From contig JAVKIY010000001.1 of NCBI GenBank assembly GCA_031459235.1, positions 1 through 64,000 on the forward strand: a stretch of DNA of 64,000 nt, given 5' to 3'. Source of the DNA: Fervidifonticultor_A tertius. Its GTDB lineage: Bacteria > Sysuimicrobiota > Sysuimicrobiia > Sysuimicrobiales > Humicultoraceae. Shown here in pieces: positions 50,204 through 58,669 of this stretch. Position numbers and translations under genes: made by a program. Below the pieces are notes generated by a model. That model was not told the origin of the DNA, ran no database searches, and saw only the letters and a list, made by a program, of their open reading frames with translations. Each line of letters opens with the position of its first letter. Position 1 is the first letter of the stretch.

Positions 50204-50680
50204 TCACACCTCGTCGATGTCCGGCTCGGGGATCGCCACCAGGTCGCTCGTGTCCACCAGCGGGGCGAAGTCGCGGTGGCGCGCGCGCAACAGCGCCGCC
50301 ACCTCGTCCGGAACCAGCACGATACCCAGCCCGGCGTTCAGGTCGCGGATGAACAGCGCCTCGCCGGCGCCGCAGCGGGCCACGGCCACGCCGACCAACG
50401 CGAACTCGTTCTGCAGGCGCTCCAGGCGCGCGGCCGCCGCGGCACGGGCAAGCGCCTCGTCCGCCGGCGCCGCCGCCCGGCCGAGCGGCGCGAACGGCTT
50501 GTGGCGGGCCCGGGTCAGGCCTTCGAGCTCGAGCGGGTCCAGATAGGCCTCCTCGGGCGCCGCGCCGCCACGCCGCAGCCGCAGGCGCGCGCCCGTGGGC
50601 GTCGCGAAGACGCTCACCTCCACGCTCCCGACCGGCGCGAGCGCGGTCTCGGTGACCCCGGACCGTCCGTCGGACGCCAT
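50204..50680 (-). CDS. Hypothetical protein in the dioxygenase operon
   Basis: A 158-residue protein I do not recognise. It has a short beta-rich start (VEVSVFATPTGARLRLRR), an alanine-rich helix (about 70-90) and a C-terminal part ALFIRDLNAGLGIVLVPDEVAALLRARHRDF that looks like a small folded domain. It contains one Cys. The start is ATG 50680, just after the dioxygenase beta stop, so it is co-transcribed and may be an accessory factor. Confidence 0.6.
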   Translation of the reverse strand: MASDGRSGVTETALAPVGSVEVSVFATPTGARLRLRRGGAAPEEAYLDPLELEGLTRARHKPFAPLGRAAAPADEALARAAAAARLERLQNEFALVGVAVARCGAGEALFIRDLNAGLGIVLVPDEVAALLRARHRDFAPLVDTSDLVAIPEPDIDEV

Positions 50681-50684
50681 CACG

Positions 50685-51194
50685 CTAGGGAATGAACGAC
50701 AGGTTGTACTGCGGCTCGTCCGCGGTGAGCAGCACGACCTTCTTCAACACGATCTTCCACGCCCCGTCGGCGTGGCGCAGCCGGTAGTGGCAGTGCGCCG
50801 CGAACAGGCGGGGCGCGTTCAGGCCCTGCTGGCCGGGCCCGCCGGGCCGCATCTCCGCGATGAGCTGCCGGCAGTCCACCGCGGCCTCCCCGTCGGCGCC
50901 CGGGGTCACCTCCACGTTGGAGACGAGCCGCAGGGTGCGCGACGGCGGGTTCTGGTCCAGCACCGGGGTCCTCGTGAGCCGGTAGACGCGCTCGTGGAGC
51001 CGCTTGCGGTCGTCGTAGATGATGGCGACCGCCTGCGCCGGGTCGAGCGCCGGGTCAATCGGGAGCCAGTAGACGGCGTCGTCGGTAAACAGCGCCTCCC
51101 ACTCCTCGAACCGGCGTTCGTCGAGCAGCCGGGCCTCGGCGTAGAGAAAGCGCTCCGCATCCGCAACCGACAGCGCCGGCACCGCGGCCCTCAC
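50685..51194 (-). CDS. Ring-hydroxylating dioxygenase beta subunit
   Basis: A 169-residue NTF2-like subunit: FLYAEARLLDERRFEEWEALFTDDAVYWLPID is the family start, followed by RLVSNVEVTPG and the late HCHYRLRHADGAWKIVLKKVVLL. It has a structural role, forming an alpha3beta3 hexamer with the Rieske subunit. GTG 51194 overlaps the alpha gene by 4 bp. Confidence 0.9.
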   Translation of the reverse strand: MRAAVPALSVADAERFLYAEARLLDERRFEEWEALFTDDAVYWLPIDPALDPAQAVAIIYDDRKRLHERVYRLTRTPVLDQNPPSRTLRLVSNVEVTPGADGEAAVDCRQLIAEMRPGGPGQQGLNAPRLFAAHCHYRLRHADGAWKIVLKKVVLLTADEPQYNLSFIP

Positions 51195-52465
51195 GCGTCC
51201 GCCATCAGGCGGCGCCACTGTCGGTAGAGCGCGCGCTGCGGCGCCTCGTCGGTGGTGTGCCCCACCCACTCGCCGTCCTCGACCCGCTCGCGGTGCTGGC
51301 CGCGGTTGAGCAGGAGCCACTCCTGGCCCCGCGCGCGCACGCCGGTCTGCACCTCGGTGAAGATCTCAATGTCGTCGGGCGTCCCGAACCCGGCCGGACC
51401 GAAGAAGCGCTCGTGCCCGCGAAACCGGCCCTGGTTGATGGCCTCGGGGACGTCCTTCAGCGCGTACACGTAGAGCGCCACCTCGGTGCGGTCCACCGCC
51501 TTCGGCACGATCACGCGGAAGTGCGTCTCGAACAGGAACAGGTTCGGGAAGACGAAGATGTTCCGCCGGGCCGAGATCTGCATCAGCTCCTCGTCGGTGA
51601 AGCGCCGGCGCATCGCCGCGTCGTAGTCCGGATAGCGGTGCATCATGCGCGCGGTCCAGCTCGAGTTCGGGTTCAGGCTGCCCGGCCGCTCGAGCAGGCC
51701 GTGGCCCCCGGCCAGGCCGCGCGCCGACCCCGACTGCCGGTAGTGCTGGCTCTCCTCGACCGTGGCCTCCCTGGCCAGCGCGAGCACGCGTTGCCAGGAG
51801 AGGTGGACGTAGTTGCCGTGGTAGCCGTCGGTGCCGTTCTCCGCCTGGAGCTTCCAGTTGCCGGGGTACTCGTAACGGTGGGGCGGCAGCGACACCTCGA
51901 CCGCCTCCGCGGGCGAGCGCCCGAGCCAGTACTCGATGTAGCGCCGCACCGGCGCGATGTGCTCCGCGAACGACGGCCCCTCGGGGGCCAGGCTCACGAA
52001 CAGCAGGCCCCGGTAGTTCTCGAACCGCGGCACCGGCGTCAGCCCGTAGCGGCTCCGGTCGAAGTCGTCGGGGTAGCCGGTGCTCTGGGCCATGCCGATC
52101 AGATCGCCGTTGTTGGCGTAGACCCAGTTGTGGTAGCGGCAGCGGAAGAAGTTGGAGTGGCCGCGCTCCTGCCGGCAGACCACGGCGCCGCGGTGCCGGC
52201 AGCGGTTGTACAGCGCGTAGAGGCGACCGTCCTCGTGCCGGGTGACGATCAGCGGCTGCGTGCCGACCAGGACGGTCTTGTAGTCGCCGGGCGCCGGCAC
52301 CTCGGACTCGTGGCCGACGTAGACCCAGGTGCGCTCGAAGATGGCCCGGAGCTCGGCGTCGAACAGGTCGGGGTCGGTGTAGACCGAGCCGTGGACGCGG
52401 AACTCGCGCGGGTCGTCCGCCACGAGCTCCGCGTAGCGCCGGAGCGTCTCTTCCCGTACCGCCAT
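51191..52465 (-). CDS. Ring-hydroxylating dioxygenase alpha subunit (Rieske)
   Basis: A 424-residue oxygenase. The Rieske cluster ligands are C89 and H91 (CRHRG) and C109 and H112 (CRYHNW). The catalytic iron site shows N210, D213 (bridging Asp), H216 and H221 in the segment starting ENGTDGYHG. It adds O2 across an aromatic ring or hydroxylates a carboxylated aromatic. No ferredoxin or reductase gene is nearby, so electrons must come from elsewhere. It is coupled to the beta gene. The substrate is unknown, with anthranilate, benzoate and phthalate-like acids all possible. Confidence 0.92.
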   Translation of the reverse strand: MAVREETLRRYAELVADDPREFRVHGSVYTDPDLFDAELRAIFERTWVYVGHESEVPAPGDYKTVLVGTQPLIVTRHEDGRLYALYNRCRHRGAVVCRQERGHSNFFRCRYHNWVYANNGDLIGMAQSTGYPDDFDRSRYGLTPVPRFENYRGLLFVSLAPEGPSFAEHIAPVRRYIEYWLGRSPAEAVEVSLPPHRYEYPGNWKLQAENGTDGYHGNYVHLSWQRVLALAREATVEESQHYRQSGSARGLAGGHGLLERPGSLNPNSSWTARMMHRYPDYDAAMRRRFTDEELMQISARRNIFVFPNLFLFETHFRVIVPKAVDRTEVALYVYALKDVPEAINQGRFRGHERFFGPAGFGTPDDIEIFTEVQTGVRARGQEWLLLNRGQHRERVEDGEWVGHTTDEAPQRALYRQWRRLMADA

Positions 52466-52486
52466 GCTTGCGCGCGCCTCCCCGGC

Positions 52487-53092
52487 CTAAGGCACCACCT
52501 GGAGCTCGAGGCTCCGCAGCAGCTCCCGCAGCGGGACGCCGGTCTGGTACTCGGGCGCCGCCTCGAGCTGCTCCAGGTTATTGAGCCCCGACCACTTGTA
52601 GACCCGGTTCGTGGCCGAGATGATGCGGGCCGGGCGCTCGGTGCTCGCGTTGTGGTGCTGGTGGATGGTGGCCGGCGGGATGTAGACGACGTCGCCAGCC
52701 TTCCAGTCGAACCGCGCGGGCTCGGCCGGGACGATCCACCGCCAGCCGCGCTCGTCCGCGTCCACCTCGCAGTCCCAGTGCAGATCGTAGCCCTCGCCCT
52801 CGGCGACGTAGAACGCCTCCTCGGCGAAGTGGCGGTGCCGCCCCGACCGGCTGCCGCGCGGGATGATCTGCATGTAGATGTCGATGGACTCGGCGAGCGT
52901 GTGCATCTGCTCGTTGACCATATGCTTGAGCAGGCCGTGCGGGGAGAGCTCCCAGGGCATCTCCTCGGGTTTGATGATCCGGCGGCGCCGCGCGCGGCGC
53001 GCGGGCTGCGCCGCCGCGTCGTCAAGCAGGCGCCGGAAGAAGTCGGCTTCGAGGGTCCCTCGCTGCCAGGCCGTGCGCTCGCCCCAGGCCAT
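52487..53092 (-). CDS. Single-domain cupin protein (a)
   Basis: A 201-residue cupin. GRHRHFAEEAFYVAEGEGYDLHW is cupin motif 1 with His and Glu ligands, and WKAGDVVYIPPATIHQHHNAS is motif 2. The ending resembles the next cupin (IHQHHNASTERPARII against VHQHNNRSVERPARVL), so the two are paralogues. It lies between the second cupin and the Rieske alpha gene. It could be a metal dioxygenase or a non-catalytic partner. Confidence 0.75.
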   Translation of the reverse strand: MAWGERTAWQRGTLEADFFRRLLDDAAAQPARRARRRRIIKPEEMPWELSPHGLLKHMVNEQMHTLAESIDIYMQIIPRGSRSGRHRHFAEEAFYVAEGEGYDLHWDCEVDADERGWRWIVPAEPARFDWKAGDVVYIPPATIHQHHNASTERPARIISATNRVYKWSGLNNLEQLEAAPEYQTGVPLRELLRSLELQVVP

Positions 53093-53102
53093 CGGCCGCC
53101 TC

Positions 53103-53633
53103 CTACGTGTCCTCGCGCGGGACGAACCCGCGGCCGGTCGGGCTGGGCTCCTTGGGCCGCGGGATCACGGTTTTCTGGAAGAGCATGTTCATGAAGATGA
53201 ACATGGGCTTGGTCTTCATCACCAATACCCGGGCCGGGCGCTCGACCGAGCGGTTGTTGTGCTGGTGGACCGTGTGGTTGGGGACGATGGCGACGTCCCC
53301 GGCCTCCCACTCGTGGCGGACGCCGTCATGGACCTCGTAGCCGGCGCCATCCAGGATGTAGAAGACCGCCTCGTTGACGTGGAAGTGCATCTGCGACTGC
53401 CCGCCCGGCGAGTACTCCTCGACGTGGATGTGGAGCGTCTGGCCCAGGCTGTCCTCCGGATGGAGGTAGTGCTTCGAGAACGCCTGCGGGCCGTCGATGA
53501 ACGGCACCGCTTCCGCCCGCCGCACCCGCGGCATCGCGCGCAGGCGCCGCAGCTCCTCTTTCAGGTTGTAGGCGCCCTGGATGCCGCGGACGAAGACCCG
53601 GTCGGTCCGCTCGTGGAAGTGCTGGTGCGCCAC
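53103..53633 (-). CDS. Single-domain cupin protein (b)
   Basis: A 176-residue cupin: GGQSQMHFHVNEAVFYILDGAGYEV (motif 1) and WEAGDVAIVPNHTVHQHNNRS (motif 2), with an N-terminal HQHFHERTD stretch. It starts at GTG 53633 behind a G-rich ribosome site. It is the first gene of the dioxygenase operon and a paralogue of cupin (a). The two may form a heteromeric barrel, and the function is not established. Confidence 0.75.
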   Translation of the reverse strand: MAHQHFHERTDRVFVRGIQGAYNLKEELRRLRAMPRVRRAEAVPFIDGPQAFSKHYLHPEDSLGQTLHIHVEEYSPGGQSQMHFHVNEAVFYILDGAGYEVHDGVRHEWEAGDVAIVPNHTVHQHNNRSVERPARVLVMKTKPMFIFMNMLFQKTVIPRPKEPSPTGRGFVPREDT

Positions 53634-53675
53634 GCCCCCGCCCCCCTCCGCGGTGCGGCGAAACGATTACCTAGG

Positions 53676-53705
53676 ATTATAGCACTCCGGCGCGAGGGGC
53701 GGGAA
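53676..53705 (-). promoter_or_regulatory. Promoter of the cupin-dioxygenase operon
   Basis: Read leftward: TTCCCG (53700-53705), an 18-base spacer, then a perfect TATAAT (53676-53681). The predicted start is near 53669, giving a leader of about 35 bases before the GTG at 53633. It is the only consensus -10 on this strand nearby and should drive the genes from 53633 down to 47835. Confidence 0.6.
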
Positions 53706-53791
53706 CGCCGGGAGGGAAGGCCCCGTGGGCCGCGAACGTACGCGCTCACGAGCGAGTGTACGCCACAACCCACCGTACGGGAGGGATGGCG

Positions 53792-54811
53792 ATGCGCGCG
53801 AGATGGGTGGTCGGGACCTTCGGCACGCTGCTCGTCGGTCTGCTCGCGATCAGCGGGCCGGCCGCCTTCGCCCAGGCCGACCTGGTCAACGCCGCCAGGC
53901 GCGAGGGGCGGGTCGTCGTCTATGGCTCGCTGGAGACCGACAACTTCGAGGTCATCCAGAAGATCTTCGAGGGCCGGTACGGGATCAAGGTCGAGTACTG
54001 GCGCGCGGCGAGCAACCGCGTGCTGGACCGCACGCTCACCGAGACGCGGGCGGGCCGGCCGCAGTTCGACGTGGTGCTCACCAACCGCAGCCCGATGCTC
54101 ATCCTCAAGCAGGCGGGCGCCTTCGGCCGGTACACCGCGCCGTCGTACGAGGCGTTCCCCGCGGCCACCCACGACCGCGACGGCGTGCTGTCCCCGTCCT
54201 ACCGCGTGGTGGTCGTCGGCATCCTCTACAACACGCGCCAGGTGCGGGCCGAGGAGGCGCCGCGCGCAATGGCCGACCTGCTCGACGCGAAGTGGAAGGG
54301 CAAGGTCGTCATGCCCGACCCCACCCAGCACACCACGACGGCGGTCTGGCTGGCGAACCTGCCCAAGATCATGGGGCAGCAGGCGCGGCCGTTCATCGAG
54401 CGGCTCGCCGGGCAGGTCGGGCTCGCCGAGTCGTTCATCCCGGCGGCGCAGAAGGTCATCGCCGGCGAGTACCCGGTCGGGCTGAGCTACATCAAGTACG
54501 TGCACGTATTCGGCCAGACCGGCGCGCCGCTCGACTACGCCCGCGTGAACCCGGTGCTGGCCGAGGCGCACCACGTGGCGCTGGCCGCCCGCCCGATCAA
54601 CCCGAACGCGGCCCGGCTCTTCATCGACACCATGACCTCGCGTGTCGGGCTGCTCGCGCTGGCCCGCGCGGGCGAGTTCGTCCTGGTCCCGGGCGTCTAC
54701 CCGCCCATCCGGGACGCCGACAAGCTCCGCATCGTCATGATGGAGGACCTGGACGACCAGGAGCTCAGGCGGTTCCACGACGAGGTGGGCCGGCTCTTCG
54801 TGAGGCGCTAG
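53792..54811 (+). CDS. ABC transporter substrate-binding protein (Fbp/Afu-like)
   Basis: A 339-residue secreted protein with signal peptide (VVGTFGTLLVGLLAISGPAAFAQA). LVNAARREGRVVVYGSLETDNFEVIQKIFEGRYGIKVEYWR is the start of the iron(III)/spermidine-type family, and NLPKIMGQQ and EYPVGLSYI lie within it. Such proteins bind ferric iron, phosphonates or small organic ligands. ATG 53792 is six bases after GGGAGGG and is preferred to ATG 53786. The permease gene follows after 7 bases. Confidence 0.85.
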   Translation: MRARWVVGTFGTLLVGLLAISGPAAFAQADLVNAARREGRVVVYGSLETDNFEVIQKIFEGRYGIKVEYWRAASNRVLDRTLTETRAGRPQFDVVLTNRSPMLILKQAGAFGRYTAPSYEAFPAATHDRDGVLSPSYRVVVVGILYNTRQVRAEEAPRAMADLLDAKWKGKVVMPDPTQHTTTAVWLANLPKIMGQQARPFIERLAGQVGLAESFIPAAQKVIAGEYPVGLSYIKYVHVFGQTGAPLDYARVNPVLAEAHHVALAARPINPNAARLFIDTMTSRVGLLALARAGEFVLVPGVYPPIRDADKLRIVMMEDLDDQELRRFHDEVGRLFVRR

Positions 54812-54818
54812 CGCGCCG

Positions 54819-56540
54819 GTGGCGTCGGTCGCGCCGCGGGTCCGGGCCGCGGCCTGGACCCTGTGGGGCGACCCGGTCGTCGTGCTGGCCGCGGCGGCCG
54901 CGGTCGTGCTGGGGTTTCTGGCGCTGTACCCCACGGTCATGCTCTTCGTGGGGAGCTTCAGCGACGCGCCGCTCGGCGTGGCGGGCCGGTTCACCCTCGC
55001 CAACTACGCGCAGGCCTACGCCGACCCGGCCACCTACCGGCTCATCGCCACCTCGGTGGTCTTCGCGGCCGGCGCCGCGGCACTCTCGGTGCTGCTGGCC
55101 GGCGTGCTGGCGTGGATCACGGTGCGCACGAACGCGCCCGGCCGCGCGCTGTTCGAGCTCGTGGCGCTGGCGCCTAACGTCCTGCCGCCGCTGCTGATCG
55201 CCACGTCGTGGGTGCTCTTGCTGAGCCCGCGCATCGGGCTGATCAACGTGGCCGTGCTGCGGCCTCTGGGGCTGCCGCCGCTGAACGTCTACTCGCTGGC
55301 GGGCATGATCTTCGTCGAGGGCCTCATTCTGGCGCCGCTGGCGTTCCTCATCATCGCCAGCGCCCTGCGCTCGATGGACCCCGCGCTCGAGGAGTCGGCG
55401 CGCGTCTGTGGGTCGTCCACGCTCCAGACCGCGCGGCGGATCACCGCCCCGCTCGTGCTGCCGGCCCTGCTAGCCGCGGGCCTGCTCAACTTCGTCCGCG
55501 CGATCGAGAGCTTCGACACGCCGGCGATCATCGCGCTCCCGGCGCGGATCGAGGTGCTGACGACCAAGATCTTCCGTGAAGCCCTGGCGGCCTTCCCGCC
55601 CAACCACAACCTGGCGGCCACCTACGCGATGAGCCTGCTGGCGATCACCGTCTTCTTCGTCTACGTCTACCGCCGGCTCACCGGCCGCGGCGAGCGGTTC
55701 GCCACGATCACCGGCCGCGGCTACCGGCCGCAGATCATCGACCTCGGGCCCTGGCGCTACGCCGCCTCCGCCGTGGCGCTGCTCATCCTGAGCCTGATCG
55801 TGCTCCTCCCGCTCGGTGTCCTGGTGCTCACCTCGGTGCTGCCGTTCTACGAGGTGCCGTCGTGGGAGACGCTGCGACTGCTCACCGGCCGGCACTACCG
55901 CTTCCTGGCCGAGAGCAGCCGCGTGGCGCGCGCCCTCCAGGTGAGCGTCACGCTGGCGGTGCTCGGCGCGACGCTCGCGATGATTCTGACCTCGGTGGTG
56001 GCCTACCTCACGGTGCGCACGCGCGTGCCCGGGCGCGGCCTGCTCGAGGTGCTCGCCTTCATCCCGTGGGCCTTCCCGGGCACCGCGCTCGCCATCGGCC
56101 TGCTGTGGGGGTACGTGCGGCTCCCGGTCCCGATCTACGCGACCATCTGGATCTTGCTCATCGCCTACGTCACGCGCTTCCTGCCCTACGGCCTGCGCGC
56201 GATGACCAGCACGATGGTCCAGGTGCACGCCGAGCTGGAGGAGGCCTCACGGGTCTCGGGCGCCGGGCTGCTGCGCACCTTCCGACGCATCCTGCTGCCG
56301 CTGCTGCGGCCGGGCTTTGCGGCCGGCTGGGTGATTCTGGCCACGGTGTTCATGCGCGAGTTCAGCACCTCGCTGTTCCTCTATACGCCGCGCGCCGAGC
56401 CCGTGGGCCCGCTGCTCTACCACCTGTGGGTGGACGGCTACCCGGGCCGGATGGCGGCGCTGGGGGTCGTGATCAGCCTGGCGTCGGTGGCGCTGGTGGC
56501 GGCGGCCCGGCGGGCGACCCGGGCGCCATGGGGCGCGTAG
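54819..56540 (+). CDS. ABC transporter permease, fused double domain (AfuB/FbpB-like)
   Basis: A 573-residue permease carrying two BPD_transp_1 domains in one chain, about 60-265 and 370-560. EAA loops appear as EESARVCGSSTLQTARRITAPLVLP and EEASRVSGAGLLRTFRRILLPLLRP. About 12 membrane helices are expected. It starts at GTG. Its last 68 bases overlap, on the opposite strand, the end of the gene for the likely ATPase. Confidence 0.88.
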   Translation: MASVAPRVRAAAWTLWGDPVVVLAAAAAVVLGFLALYPTVMLFVGSFSDAPLGVAGRFTLANYAQAYADPATYRLIATSVVFAAGAAALSVLLAGVLAWITVRTNAPGRALFELVALAPNVLPPLLIATSWVLLLSPRIGLINVAVLRPLGLPPLNVYSLAGMIFVEGLILAPLAFLIIASALRSMDPALEESARVCGSSTLQTARRITAPLVLPALLAAGLLNFVRAIESFDTPAIIALPARIEVLTTKIFREALAAFPPNHNLAATYAMSLLAITVFFVYVYRRLTGRGERFATITGRGYRPQIIDLGPWRYAASAVALLILSLIVLLPLGVLVLTSVLPFYEVPSWETLRLLTGRHYRFLAESSRVARALQVSVTLAVLGATLAMILTSVVAYLTVRTRVPGRGLLEVLAFIPWAFPGTALAIGLLWGYVRLPVPIYATIWILLIAYVTRFLPYGLRAMTSTMVQVHAELEEASRVSGAGLLRTFRRILLPLLRPGFAAGWVILATVFMREFSTSLFLYTPRAEPVGPLLYHLWVDGYPGRMAALGVVISLASVALVAAARRATRAPWGA

Positions 56541-57636
56541 CGGGTCCGGCGAGGTCCGGCAGCACGATGACCTGGTCAGGGTCCACGGCGACGTGCACGC
56601 GGTCGCCGGGCGCAAATCGCGGCGCGCCGTAGGCGAGCACGGTGAGGCCGTCCATCCCCACGCGGTACTTCACCCGTCCGCCCTCGTAGAGCGCGGAGGC
56701 AACCGTCCCCTCGAAGACGCTCGCGGCGCCGGCCGGCCGGTCGGGGGTGAGCGTAACGTGCTCCGGCCGCGCGCCGGCCACCACCGGGGTGCCGTCGGGC
56801 ACCGCGTGCGCGTCACGGCAGCGCAACGGCCCGGAGGGGGTCATGATCGTGAGCATCCCGCCCTCTCGGCCGGCCACCGCGCCGCTGAGGAAGCTGATCT
56901 CGCCCAAAAACGCCGCGGTGAAGCGCGTGGTCGGCCGCGCGTAGAGGGCCTGGGGCGTGCCGACCTCGACGATGCGGCCTGCCTGCATCACCGCGATCAC
57001 GTCGGAGAGGCTCAGCGCCTCGAGCTGGTCGTGCGTGACGTAGATCGTGGTGATGCCGAGCCGGCGCTGGAGCCCGCGCAGGTCCTCGCGCACTTGCTCC
57101 CGCACCTTGGCATCCAGGTTGGAGAGTGGTTCGTCGAGCAGCAGCACCTCGGGCTCGTAGACCAGTGCACGCGCCAGCGCCACGCGCTGCTGCTGGCCGC
57201 CGCTGAGGTAGGGCGCCGGGCGGTCGGCCAGCGCGCCCAACCCGACCAGATCCAGCGCCGCGGCCACCCGCTCCTGGATGCGCCGGCGGGGCACCCCGCG
57301 GACGTCCATGGGGTAGGCCACGTTCTCGAAAACCGTGAGGTGCGGCCAGATGGCGTACGACTGGAAGACCATGCCGACGTTGCGCCCCTCCGGAGGCACG
57401 AAGACGCGTCGCGCGCGGCTGAAGACCACGCGGTCGCCGAAGAGGATCTCACCGTCGTCGGGTCGCTCGAGGCCGGCCACGCAGCGCAACGTGGTGGACT
57501 TGCCGCAGCCGCTGGGACCGAGCAGGGTGAGAATCTGCCCCTGGGGCGCCTCGAGCGAGACGCCGTCCGCGGCCCGGACGACCTGCCGGCCGACCCGGTG
57601 GATCTTCACCAGGCTGGTCATGCGGACCGACGGCAT
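56473..57636 (-). CDS. ABC transporter ATP-binding protein (FbpC/PotA-like)
   Basis: A 387-residue ATPase: GPSGCGKSTTLRC (Walker A, about residue 40), the Q-loop VFQSYAIWPHLTV, LSGGQQQRVALARAL (signature), LLLDEPLSNLDA (Walker B) and the switch His in VTHDQ. The C-terminal TOBE-like region spans about 235-365. It faces the permease gene instead of following it, and its last 22 codons are antisense to the permease end, giving a Pro/Gly/Ala tail. It most likely powers the neighbouring permease. Confidence 0.9.
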   Translation of the reverse strand: MPSVRMTSLVKIHRVGRQVVRAADGVSLEAPQGQILTLLGPSGCGKSTTLRCVAGLERPDDGEILFGDRVVFSRARRVFVPPEGRNVGMVFQSYAIWPHLTVFENVAYPMDVRGVPRRRIQERVAAALDLVGLGALADRPAPYLSGGQQQRVALARALVYEPEVLLLDEPLSNLDAKVREQVREDLRGLQRRLGITTIYVTHDQLEALSLSDVIAVMQAGRIVEVGTPQALYARPTTRFTAAFLGEISFLSGAVAGREGGMLTIMTPSGPLRCRDAHAVPDGTPVVAGARPEHVTLTPDRPAGAASVFEGTVASALYEGGRVKYRVGMDGLTVLAYGAPRFAPGDRVHVAVDPDQVIVLPDLAGPATRPMAPGSPAGPPPPAPPTPG

Positions 57637-57696
57637 GCCCCACCCCCGGTTCAGGATGCGCGAGGGCGGCGGAGGCCGTCAAGGGGCGCCGCGCGC

Positions 57697-58656
57697 CTAG
57701 TACCCCCGCGCCGGGTCCACGACGTTGCGCAGCGGTTCGCCCCGCAGGTAGCGGCCCAGATTCTCGCAGAACAGCGGTACCGCCAGGTCGGCGTAGTAGG
57801 GCGCGCTGCCCGCGGTGTGCGGGGTGATCAGGACGTTCTCCAGCGCCCACAGCGGGCTCTCTGACGGCAGCGGCTCCTGCTCGAAGACGTCCAGCGCCGC
57901 GCCCCGCAGCCGCCCGGTCGCCAGCGCCTCGGTGAGCGCGGCCTCGTCCACGACCTCGCCCCGCCCCAGGTTGACGAGCACGGCATGGGGCTTCATCACC
58001 GCGAGCTGGGCCGCGCCGATCATCCGGCGGGTCTGCGGGGTGAGCGGCAGCGTGACGACCACGTAGTCGGCCTCGCGCAGGCACGCCTCCAGCGCCTCCG
58101 GGCCGTAGACCCGCTCGACGTGCGGCACCGCGCCGGGCTCCCGTTTGAGCCCGATCACCCGCATCCCGAACTGCGCGCAGCGCCGCGCGACGTCGGCGCC
58201 GATCGCGCCCAGCCCCAGGATCGCCACCGTGCGGCCGGCCAGCTGTCCTCCCAACGCCGGGGGCCGGTGCCAGGTCCGGTGGAGGATCTGCTGGCGGTGC
58301 GCCACGTGCAGGTGGCGGGCGAACATGAGCATCGCGCCGAGCGCGTACTCGGCCAGCAGCGTCACGTGCGTGCCGCGGCTGTTGGTGACGGTCACCCCGC
58401 GCGCGGCGAGCTCTGCGAGCGGCAGCCGGTCCACCCCGGCGCCCGCGCAGTGGACCCAGCGCAGGTGCGGGGCCTGCGCGAGGCGGTCGGCCGGGAGCTC
58501 CCACCCGAAGTAGACCTCGGCCTCGGGCAGCGCGGCCGCGACGGTGTCGAGCCGGGGCGCGGCGGTGAGCACGACCCGCGGGTCCACCGCGCGGATCGCC
58601 TCTTCCAGGGCGGGCGTCGTGCGCAGCACACAGACCACGTTCACGGGCGGCCTCAC
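57697..58656 (-). CDS. D-2-hydroxyacid dehydrogenase
   Basis: A 319-residue NAD-dependent dehydrogenase: LGLGAIGADVARRCAQFGMRVIG (nucleotide loop), VTLPLTPQTRRMIG, NLGRGEVVDEAALTEAL (catalytic Arg region), LDVFEQEPLP (Glu) and ITPHTAGSAPYY (catalytic His). It interconverts a 2-keto and a 2-hydroxy acid. GTG 58656 is taken; GTG 58644 would remove four residues. It stands between the ABC ATPase and ChrA genes in the same direction. Confidence 0.87.
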   Translation of the reverse strand: MRPPVNVVCVLRTTPALEEAIRAVDPRVVLTAAPRLDTVAAALPEAEVYFGWELPADRLAQAPHLRWVHCAGAGVDRLPLAELAARGVTVTNSRGTHVTLLAEYALGAMLMFARHLHVAHRQQILHRTWHRPPALGGQLAGRTVAILGLGAIGADVARRCAQFGMRVIGLKREPGAVPHVERVYGPEALEACLREADYVVVTLPLTPQTRRMIGAAQLAVMKPHAVLVNLGRGEVVDEAALTEALATGRLRGAALDVFEQEPLPSESPLWALENVLITPHTAGSAPYYADLAVPLFCENLGRYLRGEPLRNVVDPARGY

Positions 58657-58669
58657 TCCTCTCGAGCGC

